From the NCBI GenBank assembly GCA_034509755.1, contig CM067548.1:8267188-8331187 (forward strand): a DNA stretch of 64,000 nt, given 5' to 3'. Origin of the DNA: Anisodus tanguticus. Taxonomy: Eukaryota; Streptophyta; Magnoliopsida; Solanales; Solanaceae. Shown piece after piece: positions 47,401 through 59,400 of this stretch. The notes under the pieces were generated by a model, which saw only the letters and a program-made list of their open reading frames with translations, was not told where the DNA came from and ran no database searches. A program made the position numbers and the translations under genes. The stretch's first letter is position 1. Each line of letters opens with the position of its first letter.

Positions 47401-50400
47401 GTCTTTCGAGACAAAGAAAGTTTGAATAACTATGCGTAAATTCAAATTTGTTAATTTTCTTTTCCATTTCGGAAACTCAAGATTGTTTTTTTGCTAAGTT
47501 TCCTAACATTTTTTTCCAAGTCCCTTTCAATTACACCTACAACATTAGTGCTATAAAAACTGTAGGACATCCCTTTCAATTGGTCTACATCAGTGTCATT
47601 ATATAGTATTCATACCTTGTTTTCTTTTACATGGTTTTGTCTTCTATAGATATCTAATTGTTTTTGATAATCGTGGTATTTGGGCTAGCTTGTGTGCAAC
47701 TCGACTAATTCATGAGGTACCTGCTACCGGGTAACTATATCCACCATGGGCTTCAACAAATGAGAGGAAATCACCTAGGTTTTGCCTTCGCTAGAATTTG
47801 AACCCGAGACCTCATGATTCTCAACACACTTCATTGACCATCTATATATATTTAATTTATTTTTGATTGGTCTATATATATCTAATTTATCTTCCCATTT
47901 ATTCGTTTGTAATCTTTATTGATTTATGCTCATCTTCATCCAGCGTTCCTACCACTGCTTACCTAGTAATTAGCCTAAAAAGATAATAATAAAAGAAGAA
48001 GAATGTTAAGAAGAAGGATAGTAGTAAGATGCCCTTTGAGTAAATGAGGCTCTCGTTATAGCTTTGTAAAAAAGAAAAAGAAAAAGATTTCAACTGTAGA
48101 TGCTAGTTCATTAATGGCATGCTGAAGTATATGATCACATTAGAAGCTGGAATCCCATATGCTTTCTCTGTTCATGCTAAGTACTGACTTGAAGGGATTT
48201 GTCTGATTACCATAGTTTGTTTTCTATGTCATATCGTATCATTTTTTTGTGTGTATCTCTTAAGTTGGAGTCTGGACTAATAAGATTTTATTCATTCTAT
48301 TTTTTCAATTTTTTTATAAGGATTCATTCTATTTTTTCATTACATTGAACTGCTATGGATTAATGTAGATGAAGTGAAATTCAATATTTTGAAGACAACA
48401 GTGTGTATGCTTAGTGCACCGGGCTGCCCTTTTTAACAATGTGTATGCTTAACCTTTCACTCAATTTTCTCTTATTGAAGCAAAACCTACATTGCCAACA
48501 AACTTTGAAGAAAATACTTGGGCAACTCTAAAGTCAGCTTTTAGTGCGATATTCTTGAAGCAGCCAGATCCATGTCACTTCGAAAAGCTTTATCAGGTGC
48601 ATGTTGCGGAATTACTTTCTAATACTGTAGGTTATAAAAGTGTGCTGATTGAGTTTTCTGTGGTAGGCTGTCAATGACCTTTGTCTGCACAAAATGGGTG
48701 GAAGTCTATATCAACGAATTGAAAAAGAGTGTGAATCACACATAGCTGCAGCGTTAAGCTCTTTAGTTGGCCAAAGTGAAGATCTTGTCGTTTTCTTGTC
48801 GCTTGTTGAGAGGTGCTGGCAGGACTTTTGTGATCAGATGTTGATGATTCGTGGAATAGCTTTGTATCTTGATAGAACATATGTGAAACAAACCCCAAAT
48901 GTGCGTTCACTGTGGGATATGGGCTTGCAGCTTTTCCGCAAACATCTCTCTCTTGCCTCAGAAGTAGAACACAAAACGGTCTTTGGCCTCCTACAGATGA
49001 TTGAGACCGAAAGGTAAATAAATTTTCATGGTTGAATTTAATGATCTTGAGATTGGTGGGTTCATCTTGATCGTAAGTATATGTGCTTCTATTGCATGTC
49101 TAGTTGCATTTTGCTTAAGTAGTTCAAATGACTACTCGTAATACCTAAAGTATTAGAAGAATGAGGTTTTAAGTGCATAAAAGCTAATATCTATTACAAA
49201 AAGAAAGAGGTTCTTTTGCAGAGGTGGGGAATGAGAAGTGGTTTGACCTGCCATGCATCAAAATGTTGTTTTGCCTCTTCAATGCCATGTTTGACTGTAT
49301 TCGAACTTCTCTCTTTCATTTGGGGAGAGAATGAAAAGAAGATAGCTTAGCTTTCTTTTCACTCTTTATTTTTTCTGGGGGGTGCGTGGTGTCTAAGAGA
49401 AGATACTTTTGTTTTTATAATGTCAGCCTTCTGGTTCTCTGATGTTTAACATATTTCATTCTGGTTTTGTTCTTACAGATTAGGTGAGGCAGTTGATAGA
49501 ACTCTCCTTAACCATCTTTTGAAGATGTTCACTGCCTTAGGGATTTATGCTGAAAGCTTCGAGAAGCCATTTCTTGAGCGTACTTCTGAGTTTTATGCTG
49601 CTGAAGGTGTCAAATACATGCAACAGTCAGATGTTCCAGATTACTTGAAGCACGTGGAGGTGTGCTTCTCCTCACAAATCTTAATAATGGAATTGTTTTA
49701 CTGTCTCTTTTGCTAATAACACCCTCTCCATCCATATTTCACCTTGTACTCCGTCTGTGTCAATTTTTTGGCGTAGTTTAACTGGCCACAAAGTTTAAGA
49801 AAGAAAGAAAGTGTTTTTTAACTTGCGGTCTTAAATATGTCATAACATTTGTGTGGTTATAAGACTTTTGAAACTTGTGTTTTAAACATGCCATAACATT
49901 TCTGTGGTTATAAGAGCCTGTCATTCAGGTAAAATTGAAATTCAAGTTAGATTGTTTCCCAATTTACAATGGTTTCATTTGTTTCTCGAACAGACTAATA
50001 AGTAAATAACCATTCTATTTGGAATGGAGAGAGTAATTATTTTCACACTAGATATTCTTTGACCATGATTCGCTCAAATGAATCTTTAGCATTTTTAACT
50101 TTTTAAGTTTGTGGTAATTGTTTTTTTTTTTTGGTAATTCTTAAATGTATAAATCTTGTCTCTGGAAAATAAGTGAATCACTTTCCAAAATCAAACTCGA
50201 AACTGATCAATTGACCTTCATAAACCAAATCGGACCATCTTTTCTAGGATGGAGGGTGTATTGTTACCTAATGATTTCACAGTTGTCCCTTGTTATATCA
50301 ACAGCTGAAGTTTTTTCTTCGCTGCAGGTGAGATTACATGAAGAACATGAAAGGTGCTTAATTTACCTGGACACAAGTACAAGAAAACCACTGATAGCAA

Positions 50401-53400
50401 CTGCAGAGAGGCAACTTTTGGAACGACACATTTCTGCAATTCTTGATAAGGTGTTTATTCCGAGAACTCCCTGATACCTTATCTATTTTTTCTGCTGGTG
50501 GTGGATTTACAAGGTGGTTATTTGTTTTTAAAATGTAGGGTTTCACAGTGTTGATGGATGGTAATCGTATTGAGGATCTCCAAAGGATGTACGTTCTATT
50601 TTGCAGGGTCAATGATCTTGAATCTTTAAGGCAAGCCCTTAGCTCATACATCAGAAGAACCGGTCAGAGCATTGTGCTAGATGAAGAGAAAGACAAAGAT
50701 ATGGTATCCAGCCTCTTGGAATTTAAGGCATCCCTTGATACAATATGGGAAGAAAGCTTTTCTAAGAATGAAGCTTTTAGTAACACTATCAAGGATGCAT
50801 TTGAGCATCTCATAAACATCCGCCAGGTATAATTACTAATCACTAGGTGTGTGTGCTTATATATGGATTGATGATATGGTCAAATATCATATTTTTTTCA
50901 ATAGTAAACTAGAGATGATCATATTTGATATAGGGTGCAATAAGCGTATTAATTTAGATTATAAAATGGAGAAGATCGTTTGAGTTTGACCATATCCTAT
51001 GCAGATCTTCATTTATACACATGGTCACTAAATGCGACACTTCAATGGTTAAAGATGACAAATGAGGATGAGGTAGATCTAAAATAATATGGAGGAATTG
51101 TATCAAAAGACATGCAGTCTCTTGCAATTAATGGGGACTTAGCTAAGAACATATTGTAATAGAAACAAATAATACATATGAGAAAGAACTAGTTGAGATT
51201 AAGGTTTAACATAACTGTATGTTTTGTTGATGAGTGGTTCTTTTTGCAGCAAGTCTTTTTATTATGATTGGGGTTCTGCATATTTGTCTGAGGATAAATG
51301 TGAAATTTTAGAGAACCTCTAGTTGTAGAGAATTTCCTGCCAGTCTAAAAGGTCAAATTATGTAGTATTCAAATGAACATGTATCTCTTTTCATTTGGCT
51401 CTGTGACTATTAATGTCCTTATGTTATAATCATTTATCAAACCAACTTCACTCGTAGTACCAAAACATTGATATCTTTTTCCAATAATTAATTATATCTA
51501 AAAAGTTCCTTGGGAGGATTATTTGGAATATATTTTTGATGCAATGGTGCATTATATTTAATACATTGTTGAGTATTCTAAGGTTATTTACGTGTATATT
51601 TATCATAGTATAAAAAATCGAATATATGCATGGAAGGTATATGGTAATTTTATAATGAAATATAAGTAGGGTTGTCCAACGGGGCGGGCCCGGGGAGGGT
51701 CGGGACTCGGGTTCCGGCGGGTCAGGTGGGCCGGGATAGGGGTGACAGGAAGAGGTTCCGTCCCGTCCCACATCCCGCCGGAACGGGGTCGGGTTGGGGC
51801 GGGTCGGGATCGAGATTTTTTTTTGACACTTAATTTAAAAAATAATATATACAAACACTTCAATAATTGAACAAGATAGTGTAATAAAAACATTCTAAGG
51901 CTGTTTTTGTGCCTCTTATATTATTTAATAGAAATATGATTTTTTGTAATACAATTTCAAAATTACAACTTTGTGGTGTTGTTCAAAAGTTGCAAATCAC
52001 ATAGTAAAATTGCAATTAAAAAAATTACATATTCAACCATACTTTTTCGAATTTTCTCACAATGTCTTGAGGATCTTTTGTTGGAATTGGAATTTGTTTG
52101 TCAAATTCTTCAACGTCGCTTCCTGCTCCTTCGGACAAGATTTCGTTGTTGTTGTAGTCTTCTTCGTTGGTCTCCAGTTGACCGCACCTTCTACACTCCG
52201 CACGATCTAGTCTCTGAATAGAACTGTAATCTCCAGTGTGTCTCTCGCCAATGAATGTCTGTGCTCTCCTATTTGAAATCTTCCCGCAGAAAAAACGCTT
52301 TCAGACGCTGTTGATAACGCTTGAATGTTCAACACATCTCGGGCCATCTTTGTAGTGTCGGAAATGTCTTCTCATTCCCCCTTGTAGTATTTCAGCAAGT
52401 CTTCTTGTCCTTCATCATTGGCAATTAATTCGTACGGTACAACACCCTGCAAAACATAAACATCAAATTCGCTAACTTGTGAAGAAGTTGAACAACTACA
52501 CATTTTATTTCTAAGGCCTTGAATACTAGCAGCAGAAACCACATGTTTTTTATAAGGTTGCAGGAAGTAGCAGAAGATGGTACAGAAGCCAGTTGATTAT
52601 TTGCACTTTGTTGTTGGTAATACATATATACTTGTTTGCATTCAGTGTGTATGCTAGATGTAACTTCTTTCTTTAGTTGGTTTGTGAGTTGGTTCTTCAG
52701 TTGGATCTATTAGAAGTACTTCTATACAATCATAAATCGTTTCTACAAGTGTTTTACAATCGTCTACTTTAATAGTTGGATTTAATACAGTGGGGATAGG
52801 ATAAAAGTATTTTTAATTTTTTTTAAACATCTTTTAATAGATGACTAATAGGTTGGTTTTTGCATATATTCATTAATTAACAAAAATATTAGAGCTATAA
52901 AATAACATATTTGAAATAGTAGGATAATAAATACAGGAAAATTCTTAAGTAGCTTGATAAAATTTCTCTAAAAATCCATTAAGTTCTAAAAAAATTTCCC
53001 AATCATTATCTACAAGCATATCTCTTGGATTTTTATTATGAGCGTTAAATAATAAAGTAATAGGTTGTCTATAATCGTAAGCAACAAGTAGTTGCTCATA
53101 CAGAGAATTCCACCTAGTTGAGACTTCTTCTGCAATTTTTCTATAAGGTAATCCACAATCATGACAATTTTTTTTATATTCTTTGCGTCTTTGTATTTTA
53201 TTACCTTTAAAAATAAAATTTATAGCAAATTGTATTTTTTCAAGAATGCTTTCAAAAGGTTTTAGGCCATCCTTTACAACTAAGTTATAAATATGACACG
53301 CACATCTTATATGAAAAATGATTAGGAAAACATGGAATTAATCGCACTTTTAAAAGTCTTATAGCATAATCATTAGAAGAAACATTATCTAATGTAATAG

Positions 53401-56400
53401 TCATAATTTTATCAATTATTCCATAATAATCACAAATTTCATCAATATTTTGTGCAATAAAACATCCAGTGTGCCTATCATCAATATATCTATATGCTAA
53501 AATACGTTTTTGCATAGACCAATTTTGATCTATCCAATGACGTGTTACCGTTAGTACTATGACCTATGTCAGAAGTGATAGCCACTCTGCCATTAAAATG
53601 ATACAATGCATAACGTAAATATTGTTGATATCCACTTGCAATTTTAAAAACAGTTGATCTAGAAAAACCATTAAAAGTAGGATTATATGTTTCTTGAATG
53701 TAATGAATAAAACCAGGAGGGGAAGGAAATGAAAAATGCAAACCCTCCACCGCAACTAATTTTGCCACATTTTTCCTATCTTTGTTTTTATCATATTTTG
53801 GACCAAAAATTTCCCCCGTCGTCAGGTTAATTTGACCCTAGTATAGGTCAGGGACACTATGTGAACCATGTCCCGACTCAGATGGCATTGACAAACCCAT
53901 TTTTTTAGCATGGTATTCACTCCACCTAGTTGTGTGCTCGCCTTGTACATGTCTTAATAAAACTCCTGCCCCACCTTGACCTTTTTCATTTTTAAATCTA
54001 TAAACATTTTAACAAATTTTACATCTAGCTAGTTGATTCTCTTTGTCCCTATCAAAAAAATGCATGCCATGCAGGTGATTTTAATTTTCGTTGTGTGGGG
54101 CCTCGATTCATACTAGGGGAAATATGAGGCATTGCAGTTACAGTTTCAGGCTGAGACTCAGTCTGACTCTGATCCTGAGGTTGAGGTGCACTAGTGGGTG
54201 TGTCATCTATATTATCGTCTAAATTAAAGTTTGGTTCATCTACATCATCATCTAATGATATATCATTAAAAAAGCAGTTTCGTCATTATGACTGAAATCA
54301 ATCAAATCATCGGGACTAGGAATAGGATTACTAGAAGAAGTACTCTTACCCTTGTTACCCTTACTAGAAGAAGCACCCTTACCCTTACCCTTACCCTTAC
54401 CCTTACCCGTAATCATACGTTTCAATCCTTCCATTTTAATTATACAAATAAATAATTAAAGTAAATGAATTTAAGTGCGATAATTAAAATTAAGTAACAA
54501 TAATAATTTAAAGAAGGAACGAAGGTACCAAATGCCGACGTAACGTCGACGTGTAATCGAGGTTGAAAATTGAAACTTTGCTCGATGATCTTCAAGCTAG
54601 TTGCCAACTTCACTTCCAATTTTTTAACTTTGATATAATATTTAATACTAATAGTAGGAAGATTTGTAGAATTGTAGAGAGATAAATTGAGAGATTAGAG
54701 AGACGGTAGGAAGATTTGTGAGAAAAATGAAGAGGAAAATGAGTTATTTATATTTGAGAAATAGGGTTAAAATGTAAATATATTAACTTAGGGGTTAAAA
54801 ATAAATATTAAGGGGGTAGGGGGTGGGGGGGGGGGGGGGTGGGATTGCCGTTATAGCCGTTGCACAACGACAAAAATCGAAATTTGGCCGTTGTTGCAAC
54901 TGTTATTTTTGCAAAGGGGGACGGGCGGGACGATCCCAGGACCCGTCCCGCGTTCGAACCCCGACACCGACAATTTTTTTTAATGGGGGATCGGGCCGAC
55001 CCGGCCCACTGGACAGCCCTAGATATAAGTAATCTGTGTATATGTGAATCTGGAGACATTCTATATTAGTTTTTCTTGATTTTTAACACATCCCCTTGAA
55101 CTCATAGTGGGGTAGCATAGTAAAATTTTAAGAAAATCTAATGGAAATTGCCATCCAAATCTCGTCAGAAAAATATTTTTGATAAAATGGATGAAAAGAT
55201 GCACACTGCCACTAAAACAATCTTCAAGGAGAGGAGCTGCGCCAGCCACCAAAAGAGGACCAGCACTGGTTGCCTGGGAGGGGCTGCATTAGTCATTGGA
55301 AGGAGTGGGTGGCGAATGTGAGAGAGAGACGTGATGTGGGATGTTAGGGAGAGGGAGCGGTGTCGGCAGTCAAAAGGAGCAGCACAAATCGCTAAAAAGG
55401 AAGCTGCATTGGCTTTTGCCTTCTGAAAGGAGGAATCATTGGTTGGGCAGACAACCTTAAGCAGAGCTATTTGAATCCTTACCAAGATCAAAGAGGTCTA
55501 ATACAACGTAAATAGTAAGAGAAAAAGAAGAGATGTTTTGAGAACTTGATTATTGACATTACGCAATAGGGACTCCTTATATAAGTGTATCAATCGGGTA
55601 ACATAAGACTCCTACAATTAAATAGAGAATATCCCAGCATCTCATATACAATATTCTACTATGAAATTACAATGAATCTAAGCATATTATGATTGAGAAA
55701 CATTATACATTAATTCTTGTTGAAGTTAACAACTAAACAATGAGATTTCCTAAATTGTACTGATAATAAAAGGAGCTTTAGGAAGAAGTACTGATAATAA
55801 AAGGAGCTTTTGGCAGAAGTGTACAGTGGATAAAGCAGTCTAAAACATGGATAAAACACCCTGTTTCAACAGTAACAGTCTATGAATGCTGAATGTCATT
55901 CTATGTGGCTATTTTTGGGAGTTCGAGGAGAATTAAGTGAGAGGTCTGTTGTCCCCACTTGTTCAAGAAGTTCCGCTGTCCCCATTTTAATTGTGATACA
56001 AGTCCTAAGCCTAAGGATAAGACGGTAGTAGTAGGATTTGCTGAGTGACTTAAGGTAAGTAATGGTAGAAAAGGAATTATTATTGTATCTCACAACTTAT
56101 TTGCTGCTAAAACATCAATCCTCGGTGGATCACATATCAAACAGCTTCAATGTCTATGTAGAATGTTTGTCATCTTAAAGTATGTCAATTACGTCTTTAT
56201 ATACACCATCCCAATTTATGTAATGGTGTTTGACTGGGCATGGAGTTTAAGCATGAAAGAAATTTTGAAATTTGTGGTCTAAAACAAGTCATAAATTTTT
56301 GTGGCTAGAAATCATCACATAAGGATAAATGAGAAATTTAAAGTTAAATTGTTACTAAATATAGAAAAGGGTCTTTATTTTGAGACCGACTAAAAAAGAC

Positions 56401-59400
56401 GAGTGTCACATAAATTGAAATAGAGGGAGTATATAAATTGAGTTTGGTATTTGTTGGGGCCTTGTAGGGGTGAGGGTTACAAAAGATCCACATGTACCGA
56501 GTAACTCTGTCCACCAAGGCAGATGAGAAGAAATCACCTAGTGTTTTTGCCTCCTCTAGGATTTATACCCGAGTCGTCATCGTTTTCAACCCACTTCATT
56601 AATCACTAGGCCACACCCTTGGGTGCGGTCAACTAGTTAATTATACTGCAAAGCATGCTGACTGACTTATCCTTGCCTAAGAGTTGATTATTCAACTTCG
56701 TCTGTGTTTTCTGTAAATTTTCCTTATGGCATGTAAAATTGGTTTGTAGAATATCATTCGAGGAGTGTAAAATTCTTTAGATCGTCATACTAGGCACTGC
56801 TATCCTGGGTAGAAGTTTTGCTAGTTACACAGGTTTCACTGCCTTGTGAATATTGTCTTTGCGACCTTTCTCCAGGTAGCCAACAGGCTGATTGCATTTG
56901 ATGATCTAATACTAAGTCACTTTGGCAGCACTAAAGTTTTCTCTTCTAGTGTAATATTTATTCGATTCTCAAAACTAATTGGATCTTATTTTGCTGTGAA
57001 ATAGAATCGACCCGCCGAGCTGATTGCAAAGTTTTTGGACGAGAAGCTTCGTGCTGGGAACAAAGGTACATCAGAGGAGGAATTAGAGGGGACATTAGAT
57101 AAAGTCCTGGTTTTGTTCAGGTTTATACAGGTATGAGAACACAATCAGCTGTAACACGAGAACTTTTGTAATCTATAGCTGGAAAAGTCTATTTCTGTTG
57201 TTCATGGGATACATATGTGTATGTTCTGTCACCTGAAAGTATGCTGAGCATTTGTCTGCTAATTCATCTTTGTGCAGGGTAAGGACGTATTTGAAGCATT
57301 CTACAAGAAAGATCTTGCGAAGAGACTGTTGTTGGGTAAGAGTGCTTCAATTGATGCTGAGAAGTCCATGATCTCTAAGGTCTGTCCTTATGTTTAACAT
57401 TCACTGTTTCTGCTCTTCTTTGGTACCATCTGCTGAATGTTACCATTATTTTTACAGTTGAAGACCGAGTGTGGCAGCCAGTTCACTAACAAATTGGAAG
57501 GAATGTTCAAGGTATGTTCAGCCATGTACACTCTTATTCAACCCATTAGCAAAATGACAAATACATGGAATTTTCTGTTCAGCATCTTGAGGTTGGAGTC
57601 TGGAAATACTGTTGTATCAGTCGTGAGATAATTTGCAAGCAGTTTTAACATTTCCCAGATGATGTTATCTACCAACTGCATTTTCAAACCTTATGCTCTA
57701 GCACAAAGTGGTTTAACTGAACATCAGTCAACTTGTTAGTCTTTCTGTTTTGTAATTGACTGATCTTGGATGTACCTGTGTCAGCATTATCCTTCCTCTA
57801 TTTCATCTCCATAGCCCAACACCCTTACTCCAACACCGCTGGTCCCCTGCTATTTTCTGTGTACAATGCTGTAACTAGGATAGTTTGACTGATATCTAAA
57901 ATGGTTTTAAGAAAATAAATCAATGGGCAACAGATGTGAAAGATACCTGCCCAGAGTTGTTAAAAATTCTCTTCCAATGGAGGAGTTATGCCAGCATACA
58001 TGTGGATTCACGTGAATTTAGATCATCTTTTTTGTTATGCTAATACTTCAAAACCATTTTGTCCAGGACATTGAATTGTCAAAAGAGATAAATGAATCCT
58101 TCAAGCAATCTTCCCAAGCCAGAACAAAACTTCCTACAGGGATCGAGATGAGTGTCCATGTTTTAACGATGGGGTAAGTTGATATCAAATAATTTTTAGC
58201 TTTTTGTGGTCTGTATTTTCGCAGAGTTAGAAGTTTATTGCTGGTTGTGCTACAGGTACTGGCCAACCTATCCTCCCATGGATGTTCGGCTTCCCCACGA
58301 ACTCAATGTCTATCAGGTTTGACACCATGTTGCTTATATTTATTCCTCTTTTGACACCATTTAATGTTTCTGTTCGCTTAACATTTTCTTATGCTGGGCG
58401 CGATGTTGCAGGATATTTTCAAGGAGTTCTACTTGAGCAAGTACAGTGGTAGGCGCTTGATGTGGCAAAATTCATTGGGCCACTGTGTTCTGAAAGCTGA
58501 ATATCCAAAAGGTAAAAAGGAGCTCGCAGTTTCTCTGTTTCAGGTTGGTATTTTCTAGCATTATTAGTATTAGAGTGTTCCTTTTCATAGTATCTAAGTT
58601 AATGGTTTTGTGACCTTTGTCCTCTTGCTGCCAGACTGTTGTTCTGATGCTTTTTAATGATGCGGAAAAGCTTAGCTTTCAAGATATCAAGGAAGCAACT
58701 GGAATTGAGGATAAAGAGCTGAAAAGGACTCTACAGTCTCTTGCATGTGGAAAAGTCCGTGTTCTCCAGAAGGTGTGTGGTCATTGTTTGGTGGAGATTT
58801 TTCTTGCTTTTTTCGTATTATAATCTTATATACTGATTCTTTCGGATGCTACTGGAATACAATACCTTATAGATTCCAAAAGGAAGAGAGGTGGAGGATG
58901 ACGATACCTTTGTGTTCAATGAGCAATTTACTGCTCCACTTTATCGTATAAAGGTAAGTGCAATTTTTAAATCAAGTATAAAGCTAAATCCTTTTTGGTG
59001 TTTGCAGACAATGCATCACCTGAAGGGGAGCCTTGGAGTAACTGGTAAAGTTGCTGCCATGTGACCTGGAGGTCACGGGTTCAAGCCGTGGAAACAGCCT
59101 CTTGCAGAAATACAAGGTAAGGCTGCGTACAATAGACCCTTGTGGTCCGGCCCTTCCCCGGACCCTACGTATAGCGGGAGCTTAGTGCACCGGGCTGCCC
59201 TTTTAGACAATGCCATCACCTCAAAGAGAAGAAAAGAGGTGTTTTGTTGACAAATATGAGATAAAGATGTAATCGGTATATATATATATATATATATATA
59301 TACAGGTAAATGCCATCCAGATGAAGGAAACAGTTGAGGAGAACACAAGCACCACCGAGAGAGTATTTCAGGACCGACAATACCAGGTTTGCTTGTCTAT

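Noticed and set aside
54381..54412. CCCTTA repeats resembling telomeric sequence
   Set aside because: The unit is six bases, not the plant seven-base TTTAGGG, and it encodes the Gly-Lys run at the start of the hAT transposase. It is coding low complexity, not an interstitial telomere.
59025..59204. A tRNA gene within CUL4 intron 14
   Set aside because: The B box belongs to the tRNA-derived head of the TS SINE; body, tail and target duplication are all present.
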